Shown: piece after piece, positions 40,921 to 48,922 of the stretch
Layout: every line of letters begins with the position of its first letter
How positions within the stretch are numbered: the stretch's first letter is position 1
NCBI GenBank assembly: GCA_964358175.1
Contig: CAYHOI010000001.1
Location: 1 to 60,028 of the forward strand
From: CAYHOI01 sp964358175
Lineage (GTDB): Bacteria > Margulisbacteria > Riflemargulisbacteria > GWF2-35-9
Reading direction: 5' to 3'
DNA length: 60,028 nt
Notes under the pieces: model-generated
Database searches by the model: none
The model's input: the letters and a program-made list of their open reading frames with translations, nothing else
Told to the model about the DNA's origin: nothing
Made by a program: the position numbers and the translations under genes

Positions 40921-42209
40921 GTCACGATCCCAACCAAGTCGTATTCATGGGCTTGAGTGATCTGAACTGGCTTGATAGAGCCGATATCAGTGGATTTGAC
41001 ATCCTTTACATGGACAAACCCATCGATTTCAGGGGCATCAAAATAACGGCGGCCCCCTTCATGGTTGTCAATCATTACCGGTATCGTTTTACCAAGATAG
41101 GTCTCATTGAGGGAAGCGCTGATGCCTTTTTGCAAAAGCATGAGCTTATGCACACGAGCTTCTTTAGCTTTGTCGCTCACTTGACCCCTCATGTGAAAAG
41201 ACGGTGCTTCGGATTCGTTAGAATAAGCAAAAACCCCTAAATGATCAAACTTTGTTTCGGAGACATAATCGAACAATTCTTGGAACGACCGTTCATCTTC
41301 TCCAGGGAACCCCACCATCACGGTGGTTCGCAACTTAACGTCCGGTATCAGAGTGCGAAGACCCTGAATAGTCTTGGTAATCTCTTTCTTTGTAGTATGA
41401 CGTCTCATTGCAGTTAATATTGTATCATTGATGTGTTGAATTGGCATGTCGATATATTTCACAAGCTTACTGGACTGTTGCATGGCGTGTATGAGAGGGG
41501 CTGTTATTTTCCCTGGGTGGGCGTATAGGAGCCGGATCCACTCGAGATCTGAAATCGTTTCTAGTTGCATAATGAGATCAGCGAGGCTTTCGGCATTTTT
41601 TGACTGGTAACTAGTGGTGTCCTGGGAGATCAAAATGAGCTCCTTAACCCCTTGGCCAGTCAACTGTTTCGCCTCGGCAAGTATAGCCTGCAAAGGCTTG
41701 GATATGCCCGCCCCACGCAGTCTTGGGATGGTGCAAAAACTGCAAGCGTTACTGCAACCCTCACCGATCTTCAGGTAAGCATAATGGCTTGGAGTTGCTA
41801 GTTTTCGGTAAAGATTTCCTTCAAAGTTTTGGTTGCGGTGGGCTTGTCGAGAATCGTGGGAACATCCGCTGATTAGCCCTTCAATTAAAGAGGTTATTTG
41901 ATTTAGGGCTCCTGTGTTAAGTATTCCATCTATGAAAGGAAAGGATTCAAAAACAGAATCTTTCTGATCTTCAACGAAGCAGCCGGTTAAAATAATTTTT
42001 CTATTCCCTGTTTTCCACGACTGCAACTCATGAAGTGTAGCGATGGTTTCTTGGCGGGCAGCAGAGATAAAGCTACAGGAATTAAGCACCATAATATCAG
42101 CTTTTTCCATGGCGTTAACAAGGACATACTTGTTTCCAAGCTGGCCCATCATGGTTTCGGTGTCCGTTAAATTCTTCGGACACCCCAGGCTGATAAAGCC
42201 GATGTTCAC
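40917..42209 (-). CDS. rimO: Ribosomal protein S12 methylthiotransferase
   Basis: RimO is a radical-SAM enzyme that methylthiolates an aspartate of ribosomal protein S12. The 430-residue protein has the three cysteines of the N-terminal cluster (10, 45, 77), the radical-SAM C-x3-C-x2-C at 152, 156 and 159, and a C-terminal TRAM-type domain. Motifs S-L-G-C-P-K-N and I-P-R-L-R-G place it in RimO rather than MiaB. It follows metK by seven bases, placing a SAM user next to the SAM-making enzyme. Confidence 0.95.
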   Translation of the reverse strand: MNIGFISLGCPKNLTDTETMMGQLGNKYVLVNAMEKADIMVLNSCSFISAARQETIATLHELQSWKTGNRKIILTGCFVEDQKDSVFESFPFIDGILNTGALNQITSLIEGLISGCSHDSRQAHRNQNFEGNLYRKLATPSHYAYLKIGEGCSNACSFCTIPRLRGAGISKPLQAILAEAKQLTGQGVKELILISQDTTSYQSKNAESLADLIMQLETISDLEWIRLLYAHPGKITAPLIHAMQQSSKLVKYIDMPIQHINDTILTAMRRHTTKKEITKTIQGLRTLIPDVKLRTTVMVGFPGEDERSFQELFDYVSETKFDHLGVFAYSNESEAPSFHMRGQVSDKAKEARVHKLMLLQKGISASLNETYLGKTIPVMIDNHEGGRRYFDAPEIDGFVHVKDVKSTDIGSIKPVQITQAHEYDLVGIVT

Positions 42210-42216
42210 AAAAGGA

Positions 42217-43389
42217 CTAGAGTTCTTTTTTCAGAACGTTAACCTTATCGAGTTTTTCCCAAGAGAAGATCTCTCGTCCGAAATGCCCATAAGAGGCTGT
42301 TTTCTGATAAATAGGACGTCTAAGGTCTAGAGCGTCAATGATATCCTTTGGTTTTATCGGGAAATGTTTGTAGATCAATTCCGTAATCTTTTCGTTTGGA
42401 ATTTTCTCAGTGCCGAAGGTCTCAACGTAGATGGCAATAGGTTCTGCAACGCCAATGGCATAAGCCAACTGAACCTCACACTTATCTGCAAGATTCGCTG
42501 CAACTAAGTTTTTGGCGATATACCGAGCGGCATAAGCACCCGAGCGATCTACTTTTGAGGGATCCTTGCCACTAAAAGCACCTCCGCCATGACGACTCAT
42601 TCCGCCATAGCTGTCTACAATGATTTTCCGTCCCGTGAGTCCGCAGTCGCCCATCGGGCCACCAATGACGAAACGCCCCGTCGGGTTAATGTAAATGAGG
42701 TTATCTTGGAGACCCTCACGGAGGTTTGGAGGAATCACGGTATTAATGACGTGTTGAATTAAATCTTTTCGAATGGTTGCATGAATCGCTGATTCGCTAT
42801 GTTGTGTCGAAATAACAACGGAGTAGACATGATCTGGTTTGCCATTTTTATAGGCCACGGTGACTTGAGATTTGCTGTCAGGTTTCAGGTAGGGGAGGGT
42901 TCCATCCTTGCGAAGGTCGGATAGTTTGTGTAGAAGTTGATGAGAAAGCATGATGGGCAGAGGCATGTACTCGGCGGTTTCATTAGAAGCGTAGCCGAAC
43001 ATGATTCCCTGGTCGCCTGCCCCTTGTTCTGAGAAAAGCCCCTGGCCTTCTGAAACGCCCTGAGAAATATCTGCAGATTGTTTCCCTACAGATACGATGA
43101 CCCCGCAAGTTTGACTATCAAAGCCATCATCGCTGTGGGAGTACCCAATTTCTCGAATGGTACGTCGCACGATCTCTTCATAGTCCACGATGCCCTTAGA
43201 GGTGATTTCGCCTGAGACGATGACCAGGCCAGTTTTGATAAGCGTTTCACAGGCGACTCGAGAATGAGGATCTAGGGCTAGGTGAGCATCCAGAATGGCA
43301 TCGCTGACTTGGTCGGCTATTTTGTCTGGATGGCCTTCCGAAACACTTTCGGATGTGAACAAGTAGGTGTCTTTTGCAATTGGGATCAT
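42217..43389 (-). CDS. metK: S-adenosylmethionine synthase
   Basis: MetK makes S-adenosylmethionine from methionine and ATP. The 390-residue protein has S-E-G-H-P-D-K-I-A-D-Q, G-E-Q-G-A-type loop residues, and the signature G-G-G-A-F-S-G-K-D-P-S-K-V-D-R-S. AAAGGAGA precedes ATG 43389. It is the first gene of the minus-strand operon running to ymdB. A TATAAT lies on the minus strand at 43442-43437 without a good -35. The 176 bases upstream show no SAM riboswitch that I can recognise. Confidence 0.98.
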   Translation of the reverse strand: MIPIAKDTYLFTSESVSEGHPDKIADQVSDAILDAHLALDPHSRVACETLIKTGLVIVSGEITSKGIVDYEEIVRRTIREIGYSHSDDGFDSQTCGVIVSVGKQSADISQGVSEGQGLFSEQGAGDQGIMFGYASNETAEYMPLPIMLSHQLLHKLSDLRKDGTLPYLKPDSKSQVTVAYKNGKPDHVYSVVISTQHSESAIHATIRKDLIQHVINTVIPPNLREGLQDNLIYINPTGRFVIGGPMGDCGLTGRKIIVDSYGGMSRHGGGAFSGKDPSKVDRSGAYAARYIAKNLVAANLADKCEVQLAYAIGVAEPIAIYVETFGTEKIPNEKITELIYKHFPIKPKDIIDALDLRRPIYQKTASYGHFGREIFSWEKLDKVNVLKKEL

Positions 43390-43529
43390 GATGTTCTCCT
43401 TTTATTGAATGTTTAGAAATGACTTCTAGCGGGAATATTATAACTGAAAGTCGAAGTGGGGGGTAGAGGTGAATAAAGAAATAATGAAGGAGTCTCTGTG
43501 TGAATTGAATAGGCCTATTCATAAAAATA

Positions 43530-43558
43530 TTGACATCCCCATCCCAGTCTACGATACT
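43530..43558 (+). promoter_or_regulatory. Promoter of the PP2C phosphatase gene, candidate leaderless start
   Basis: A perfect TTGACA (43530-43535) is followed after 17 bases by GATACT (43553-43558). The predicted transcription start falls at about 43565, at the ATG 43566. No Shine-Dalgarno sequence is present. Confidence 0.55.
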
Positions 43559-43565
43559 TTCGAAT

Positions 43566-45350
43566 ATGGAAGATCTGTTTCATGTCCAAATTGTTAGACT
43601 TCGCAAGGACTGTGAGAACCTGAAAAGCGAAGAGGATCTTGTGAGCGTGGTCTTTGACTTTCTCAAACAAGCGAATCTAATGACCTCTTTTTCAGCATTT
43701 CTGACCATTAACCATTTTGGTAGTGGTGTTCTCTACGGTAACAGCGAATTCCCAACACAGTTAATCAGTGAGCGACGCGAGCAAATACTCTCACGTTTTG
43801 AAAAGATAGGGAATGCAGATTTTAGGCATCGTCAATTGATGCTTTTTATCGAGGAACGGAACGGGGACCAGCATCAGAATTTTGAGGTTGATAATTTGGT
43901 TCTTTTTCCAATGGTGCTTGAGAATAAACTAGAGGGAGCACTACTCATCTATAGTCCCACGGGGATATTGCCGAATTATGATAAATATCAACTGGTGTCC
44001 TGGGTATTTCAGGAACACTATTTCATGATTTCTCGAAAACATCAGTCCTTGCTCTACAAGAAAATGGAGGCCATGAATGAGGCACGCGAGATGATTTACT
44101 GTGTGATGAGCATTGATGACATGTTGTCTATACTAGGGGACATCGTTCTGGGGCACGCCAAAGCGGATATGGCTTTCCTCGCACTATACGAGGGAGAAAA
44201 TAAACAGGTTGTGGTGCGAGCCAGCTGGAATTCGCCCTTGGGGAAGGTGACTGAAACCAGGATAAGTCACTTTGAGCGTGATTTTCCGGATAATTTGCCT
44301 TCTATAGAAATAGAAGATAAAGGGAATATGTTTGAGCTGGCAAAGAACAGTGCTACAAAAATATTGAAGCTTAACTCGGTGAAGCTTTTACGCTCAGATA
44401 ATCCTGACATCATTGACATTCTTATCCCAGAAATGTTGTTTATTCCGCTGGTCATCCGTGAACGTGAAATTGGATTTCTATGTGTGATTCGAAGAATGTT
44501 TGCTCGAGAGAAAATTTCTGATACAGATATATCCATTCTTGAAACTATTATTTCTCTTGCAGCTTCATCCATTGAGAATAATAGGCTTTATGAGCAAACT
44601 CTCAAGGAACAGATTACCCAAAAGGAGCTCCAAGTGGCTCAAAGCATCCAAATGGGCCTGCAAGCTAAAATTAAGCCGAAACTCAGAAATTTTCAGATCT
44701 TTGCCATGTCATTACCTGCTCGAGTCATCGGGGGAGATTATTATGATTTCTTTCCTTTATCAGAATCACGGTTGGTGGCTACGCTGACAGATATTGTTGG
44801 GAAGGGCATCCCTGCTGCTTTAATTATGGCTTTTTTTAAAGGTATTATGCAGTCTTCCGTGTTTGGCCAGGGCGGTCCCGATCAGATTTTATCGGTGATT
44901 AATGAGAACTTATGTAAGAGCAAGAGTGTTAAGAATTATATCCCGAGCGTTTTTGGGTTGATAAATGATGATGACTGTACCTTCACGTATTCGAATGCAG
45001 GACATGAAACCCCTTTATATTTTCATGCGGGAACTCAGTCCTTTAAACTGTTGGATAAGGGTGGGCTTCCTTTGGGGGCGATGAGTGACAGTACGTACGA
45101 GCAGGAGTCCGTCTTTATGGAGACAGGAGATATTGTTATGATGTTTACAGATGGGGTAACGGAAGCCAGAAATAAAGAAGGTGTGGACTATGGCTCTGAG
45201 CGGGTTCACAATTTTGTTAGGCAGTATCAATCCCTGACGGCTGAACAATTTGTTGATAAGCTTTCAGAAGAGATCCTGAGCTATTCCCAAGATGTACCCC
45301 TTCATGATGACATGACTATTGTTGTTATTAAGCGGACAGAGGCTTCCTAA
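43566..45350 (+). CDS. GAF-PP2C (RsbU/SpoIIE-type) phosphatase
   Basis: The 594-residue protein has an N-terminal region that looks like one or two GAF-type sensor modules (about residues 10-170 and 175-345), a short coiled linker, and a C-terminal PP2C/SpoIIE domain (about 360-590) with G-G-D-Y-Y-D-F, D-I-V-G-K-G-I-P-A-A-L, N-A-G-H, F-T-D-G-V-T-E-A and D-D-M-T. Such phosphatases dephosphorylate STAS anti-sigma antagonists. The STAS gene lies 57 bases downstream and fits as substrate. I reject the TTG at 43530 because it is the promoter -35 box and lies outside the expected transcript. Confidence 0.92.
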   Translation: MEDLFHVQIVRLRKDCENLKSEEDLVSVVFDFLKQANLMTSFSAFLTINHFGSGVLYGNSEFPTQLISERREQILSRFEKIGNADFRHRQLMLFIEERNGDQHQNFEVDNLVLFPMVLENKLEGALLIYSPTGILPNYDKYQLVSWVFQEHYFMISRKHQSLLYKKMEAMNEAREMIYCVMSIDDMLSILGDIVLGHAKADMAFLALYEGENKQVVVRASWNSPLGKVTETRISHFERDFPDNLPSIEIEDKGNMFELAKNSATKILKLNSVKLLRSDNPDIIDILIPEMLFIPLVIREREIGFLCVIRRMFAREKISDTDISILETIISLAASSIENNRLYEQTLKEQITQKELQVAQSIQMGLQAKIKPKLRNFQIFAMSLPARVIGGDYYDFFPLSESRLVATLTDIVGKGIPAALIMAFFKGIMQSSVFGQGGPDQILSVINENLCKSKSVKNYIPSVFGLINDDDCTFTYSNAGHETPLYFHAGTQSFKLLDKGGLPLGAMSDSTYEQESVFMETGDIVMMFTDGVTEARNKEGVDYGSERVHNFVRQYQSLTAEQFVDKLSEEILSYSQDVPLHDDMTIVVIKRTEAS

Positions 45351-45355
45351 GATTA

Positions 45356-45382
45356 TTGACAAGGGGTTGGGGCTAGTATAGT
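45356..45382 (+). promoter_or_regulatory. Promoter of the STAS gene
   Basis: TTGACA at 45356-45361 is followed by TATAGT at 45377-45382 with a 15-base spacer (or TAGTAT at 45379 with 17). It starts just after the phosphatase stop, so the STAS gene can be transcribed on its own. Confidence 0.5.
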
Positions 45383-45407
45383 ATCAATGTTGAGAGAGAT
45401 AAAGTGA

Positions 45408-45794
45408 ATGAAAGAGGGTGAGCTCTTGGAAGTTGTAAAGGAATTTCGGAATAATGTATCGGTTGTGATATTAGGAGCGAAAAAAGAAGGCCAGAGTGTT
45501 TCTGGTGAGATTGAGCTTGATGTTGATAATAATTATCAGCTTACAGAGGCTGTTGAGGGAGAATTGGCCGCAGGTCATTTGAAAATTCTTCTTAATATTA
45601 AGCTTGTAAGCTATGTGGATTCATCAGGCTTGGGTGCCATTTTTGATAGCTATAAACAGACCGTTGAAAAAGGTGGGCAGTTTAAGTTAGTAAGCACCAA
45701 TATCGAGGTTCGAAGGATCCTCGATATTACGAAGATTTCAAAGAAGATCGAAATATTTGGTTCAGAGGATGAAGCTCTTCGTACTTTTGGTTAG
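45408..45794 (+). CDS. STAS-domain anti-sigma factor antagonist
   Basis: The 128-residue protein is of the RsbV/SpoIIAA type. The phosphorylatable serine lies in Y-V-D-S-S-G-L-G, followed by the family helix and the F-K-L-V end. When dephosphorylated by a PP2C phosphatase it would bind an anti-sigma kinase and free a sigma factor. The phosphatase gene is directly upstream; a SigB/SigF-type sigma lies at 58405-59166. The N-terminal 35 residues are longer than in many RsbV proteins. Its end is only three bases from the convergent receiver gene. Confidence 0.92.
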   Translation: MKEGELLEVVKEFRNNVSVVILGAKKEGQSVSGEIELDVDNNYQLTEAVEGELAAGHLKILLNIKLVSYVDSSGLGAIFDSYKQTVEKGGQFKLVSTNIEVRRILDITKISKKIEIFGSEDEALRTFG

Positions 45795-45797
45795 TCC

Positions 45798-46160
45798 TTA
45801 GATCGAGAGAGACTGTTGCACTTTATCTAACAATTCAGTTGCCCTGAACGGTTTTGAGAAGTGATCATTGAAGCCTTGTCGAATAACTTCCTGTTTATCC
45901 CCTTCGTAGGCTTTTGCGGTAAGCGCAATGATGTAGGAATCCTTGTTTAGTGAAATTTGTCTAATTTCCTTTAAAGTGTCGTAGCCATCCTTGCCCTCCA
46001 TCATCAAATCCAAAAAAATAAGGGGGAATGACTGTTCACGGCAAAGATCAATAGCGGAGTTCCCATTGTTTGCAGTGGTGACTTGATAGCCATCTATTTC
46101 TAATATAGCTTGAACAAGCGTTAGGATATCTTGTTTATCATCAACCACAAGAATGTTCAT
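45798..46160 (-). CDS. Stand-alone receiver (CheY-like) protein
   Basis: The 120-residue protein is a single receiver domain. It has the acidic pair D7-D8, phospho-acceptor D51 in F-L-D-L-M, T81 and K103 in S-K-P-F. There is no output domain. It overlaps the stop of cheV by four bases and is likely co-translated with it. Its partner could be CheA (48903-51236). Whether it acts on the flagellar motor or as a phosphate sink cannot be told. Confidence 0.92.
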   Translation of the reverse strand: MNILVVDDKQDILTLVQAILEIDGYQVTTANNGNSAIDLCREQSFPLIFLDLMMEGKDGYDTLKEIRQISLNKDSYIIALTAKAYEGDKQEVIRQGFNDHFSKPFRATELLDKVQQSLSI

Positions 46161-47104
46161 AATATCTTTTGAATGGACTCCAGGAGAGATGTCGCATTAA
46201 ATTTTGTTAGGAAATCTGTCGCCCCAACAGCGGAACCCCGATCTTGTATGATTGATCGGCTAAGGGAAGAGTGCAGGATAACTGGCAACTCGCGCAACAG
46301 AGGGTCTTCCTTAATGCGACGGGTGAACGTAAATCCATCCATGAGGGGCATCTCTATATCGCTGATGACGATTCCGATTTCGTCTGTGATTGAGCGATTC
46401 TGGGTGGCCGCCTTTTGTGAAAGATCGTGTAAAATGTTTAACCCCTCTATACCGTTGACTGCCTCAATAACGGTATACCCTGAATCCTCGAGCACTTTTC
46501 GCGCCATTTTCCTTGCTATACCAGAATCGTCAACACAAAGCAGGGTGGTCGGCTTTACCACTTTTACTGGATTGGGTGTCGAGTCCGTGAGAGAGTCCAC
46601 ATAGGCAAGATTCATGTCGCCGATGATTTTTTCAAAGTCTAAGATAAGCATAATGTCTTTGTTTTCAAACAGAGTAATGGAGGTCACAAGATCCCCGAAT
46701 TCGCTTCTGATCTCTTCTGGCGGACTGACGATTTCGCTCCAGGAAATGCGGCAGATCTTCTTGATTTCATCAACCATGAATCCACAAGTAATATCGTTGA
46801 AAGAGGTGACGATGAGATAGTTCGCTCTGCTGCCGGAAAAGGTATACCCTAGTTTCTTCCGGAGATTAATGATGGGAATGATGTGGCCTCGAAGATTAAT
46901 CATGCCCTCCAGGAAATCATTTGAACTTGGAACTTTTGAGATATTTTCAGGATTGAAGACAACTTCTTTGACTTTGTAAACGTTGATGCCGAAGATTTGT
47001 TCCTGATGGCCTGTAGGCTTAAGTGGATTAAGTAAGCGAAAATCAATCATCTCAATCGTATTTTCTGTATCTTTAACGGATTCGAGTTTATTTAGACCGG
47101 CCAT
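46157..47104 (-). CDS. cheV: Chemotaxis coupling protein CheV
   Basis: CheV links chemoreceptors to CheA and adds a regulatory receiver. The 315-residue protein has a CheW domain (about 20-165, with G-M-I-N-L-R-G-H-I-I-P-I-I-N-L) fused to a receiver domain (about 186-315) with D192-D193, D249 in I-S-D-I-E-M-P, S279/S280 and K301. ATG 47104 follows a GAAGGGG site. The upstream gap holds dispersed repeats with a TATAAA box near 47130. No separate cheW is seen in the window, so CheV may be one of the couplers here. Confidence 0.94.
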   Translation of the reverse strand: MAGLNKLESVKDTENTIEMIDFRLLNPLKPTGHQEQIFGINVYKVKEVVFNPENISKVPSSNDFLEGMINLRGHIIPIINLRKKLGYTFSGSRANYLIVTSFNDITCGFMVDEIKKICRISWSEIVSPPEEIRSEFGDLVTSITLFENKDIMLILDFEKIIGDMNLAYVDSLTDSTPNPVKVVKPTTLLCVDDSGIARKMARKVLEDSGYTVIEAVNGIEGLNILHDLSQKAATQNRSITDEIGIVISDIEMPLMDGFTFTRRIKEDPLLRELPVILHSSLSRSIIQDRGSAVGATDFLTKFNATSLLESIQKIL

Positions 47105-47125
47105 TGTGACACCCCTTCGCGTAAG

Positions 47126-47190
47126 CTTTTATACTTCGACCGAATTGGTTTTCGGTTTTTCCAAAACCTGAAAACCAATAGCTCAGCATA
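47126..47190 (-). repeat. Dispersed repeat interrupted by a 39-bp palindrome
   Basis: The bases CTTTTATACTTCGAC (47126-47140) and AGCTCAGCATA (47180-47190) are the two halves of the repeat seen uninterrupted at 39873-39900. Between them lie 39 bases (47141-47179) that fold into a hairpin: ATTGGTTTTC pairs with GAAAACCAAT and the inner GGTTTT with AAAACC, with a one-base bulge. The interruption looks like a small palindromic insertion. A related GTTCGACAGGCTCACTAC lies at 47201-47218. Confidence 0.6.
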
Positions 47191-47220
47191 ACTAAGACTA
47201 GTTCGACAGGCTCACTACAA

Positions 47221-47244
47221 GGAAAATTGATCCGAAAATCAATT
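47221..47244 (-). terminator. Candidate terminator of tsaC
   Basis: On the minus strand, just downstream of the tsaC stop, AATTGAT and ATCAATT pair around a six-base loop and are followed by a short run of T. The stem is AT-rich and only seven pairs long, so the call is weak. A second inverted repeat, CTAAGACT with AGTCTTAG, encloses this area. Confidence 0.35.
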
Positions 47245-47260
47245 AAGTCTTAGTATATCA

Positions 47261-47875
47261 TTATAGAGGATGTTGGCCTATTAATGAAGTAAAAAAGAAA
47301 ACATGGCCTTGTCGAAGTACTGTCGGGGTTTCTCCTGATAAATCAACGATAGTGGAAGGCACATTGGACAATTCTTGTTCCCACGGAATGACATAATCTA
47401 GTTTTCTAACCAGAAGTTGGGGGATATCGAGGTGGCGACAGATGGGGGGTTCACCGCTTTGATTGAGACTTGTTACAACGAGAGCCTTCCCGTAAAGACG
47501 AAGGACGTCTAGTGTGAGACGATGATTTGGAATCCGAATGCCAATGGTGTTGCTTTGACATGGAAGGCGAAGGAACTGTTTCTTTTTGAAAATGAAAGTG
47601 ATTTCTCCTGGCCAGTACTTTTGCAAGAGTTGAAGGGAAGTATCAGAGAGGTGCGAGGAGTCGACTAGATCAAAAAGTTGATCGGTTGAATGGACTTGAA
47701 GGATTAAATGTTTATCAGCCCCGCGGTTTTTGAAGGCATATATTTTCTCAATGGCCTCTGGGTTGTAGGCATCGGCGGCTAGACCGTAGACCGTATCCGT
47801 GGGGATGGCAATGATCCCTCCGTTTGCAAGTGCTTTGCAGGCAGACCCAAGATGTTCAGATTTAGTGATGCTCAT
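47261..47875 (-). CDS. tsaC: L-threonylcarbamoyladenylate synthase
   Basis: The Sua5/YciO/YrdC-family protein makes threonylcarbamoyl-AMP for the t6A modification of tRNAs reading ANN codons. The 204-residue length fits TsaC (no Sua5 C-terminal domain). Motifs are P-T-D-T-V-Y-G-L, K-N-R, W-P-G-x-I-T-F-I, and S-L-N-Q-S-G. ATG 47875 overlaps the end of the upstream membrane protein gene by 14 bases. Confidence 0.93.
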   Translation of the reverse strand: MSITKSEHLGSACKALANGGIIAIPTDTVYGLAADAYNPEAIEKIYAFKNRGADKHLILQVHSTDQLFDLVDSSHLSDTSLQLLQKYWPGEITFIFKKKQFLRLPCQSNTIGIRIPNHRLTLDVLRLYGKALVVTSLNQSGEPPICRHLDIPQLLVRKLDYVIPWEQELSNVPSTIVDLSGETPTVLRQGHVFFFTSLIGQHPL

Positions 47876-48557
47876 TTCTGGCCAGTTTAATAGGGATAAG
47901 CTTTATGACCAATGGACAGCTGATCAGGCTGCTCCCGATTAGAATTAAGGCGAAAAACAGGCGTGTAGATTCGCTGGTTGTGGGCGCTAACAGAAAATAG
48001 CTGAGCGTGAGGAAAAGGATATGAACCGGGATGAGAATAATCTCATATTTCCATCGAGTGCGAATCAGAAAGAAGAGGAACAAGAGCGTTAAGTAGCTGA
48101 ACTGGAGAAGACTGTGTGAAACCATGTATATGAATAGGTTAGGCGGCACCAGATGAGTTTGGGTGAAATAAGTCAAACTAGTCATGAATGCAAAGAAGTT
48201 CACGAGGCCGAGGGCAACTCCTTTCATAAATAAGTACCCTATGATAAAAAAAATCCAGTTTGAAGGCGGAGCCAGATGGTGAGTTTCCTTATGAACGAAC
48301 CATCGAACAGCCCCTTCGATGGCGATAAAAATCGTGATACTGTAAAAGGGCTCGGGGATGGGTGTATGTCCAATCAGGAATAAAAACTTGATGGCTGTGA
48401 ATAGGCTTAATCCGACGCCTAACCAGAAGTAACGGGTTTTGGGACTGGCGTGGTGTTGGTAGTAAAGAATCAATAACAGGGGAATCCCCACCAAGAGGAG
48501 TTCCGAAATCATTGTAGAAACGAGGAGCCATCGTAATGCAGAGGGAACGGGTGTCAC
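47862..48557 (-). CDS. Uncharacterised multi-pass membrane protein
   Basis: The 231-residue protein is strongly hydrophobic, with about seven likely membrane helices and short loops (first near residues 10-30, last near 195-220). I do not recognise the family. The start is GTG 48557, overlapping the cheY-like stop by four bases (GTGA), so it is translationally coupled to chemotaxis genes. Position between cheA/cheY and tsaC is the only functional hint. A 7-helix signalling sensor is possible but unsupported. Confidence 0.85.
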   Translation of the reverse strand: MTPVPSALRWLLVSTMISELLLVGIPLLLILYYQHHASPKTRYFWLGVGLSLFTAIKFLFLIGHTPIPEPFYSITIFIAIEGAVRWFVHKETHHLAPPSNWIFFIIGYLFMKGVALGLVNFFAFMTSLTYFTQTHLVPPNLFIYMVSHSLLQFSYLTLLFLFFLIRTRWKYEIILIPVHILFLTLSYFLLAPTTSESTRLFFALILIGSSLISCPLVIKLIPIKLARNEHH

Positions 48558-48922
48558 GTGTTATTTATTTGAGACAGAGCCTTTTCGATTGCACCAAGCA
48601 CCTTTCTCGGTTCGAATGGTTTTGTAACGTAGTCTATTGCGCCTGCCCCGGTAGCTTCAATGATTTTTGACTGTTGTCCCATGCTACTCATAATAACAAT
48701 CTTGGCCTGTGGATAGGACGCGAGAATCTGCTTCATCGCGGAGATTCCATCAAGATCAGGCATCAGAATGTCCATAAAGACCAAGTGGGACTGGTGAACT
48801 TTATAAAGCTCAAAAGCCTCGGGGGACTTCAGGCAAGTGATGACCTCATGTTGATGATCAATCAAAAAAGCCTTCAGCCTTGAAACGAATAAAGGGGAGT
48901 CGTCAACTATGAGTATATTCAT
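48554..48922 (-). CDS. cheY: CheY-type response regulator
   Basis: The 122-residue protein is a single receiver domain with D7-D8, phospho-acceptor D51 in F-M-D-I-L-M-P, S79/S80 and K101 in T-K-P-F. It overlaps the 3' end of cheA by 20 bases and is the best candidate for the CheY that CheA phosphorylates and FliM binds. The symbol is assigned by position; the other receiver at 45798-46160 is an alternative. Confidence 0.92.
   Translation of the reverse strand: MNILIVDDSPLFVSRLKAFLIDHQHEVITCLKSPEAFELYKVHQSHLVFMDILMPDLDGISAMKQILASYPQAKIVIMSSMGQQSKIIEATGAGAIDYVTKPFEPRKVLGAIEKALSQINNT

Noticed and set aside
43530..43532. TTG as start of the PP2C phosphatase
   Set aside because: It is the first three bases of a perfect TTGACA -35 box with a -10 at the right distance; ATG 43566 lies at the expected transcript start.
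43390..43565. SAM riboswitch upstream of metK
   Set aside because: I looked for the conserved cores of SAM riboswitches on the minus strand and saw none.
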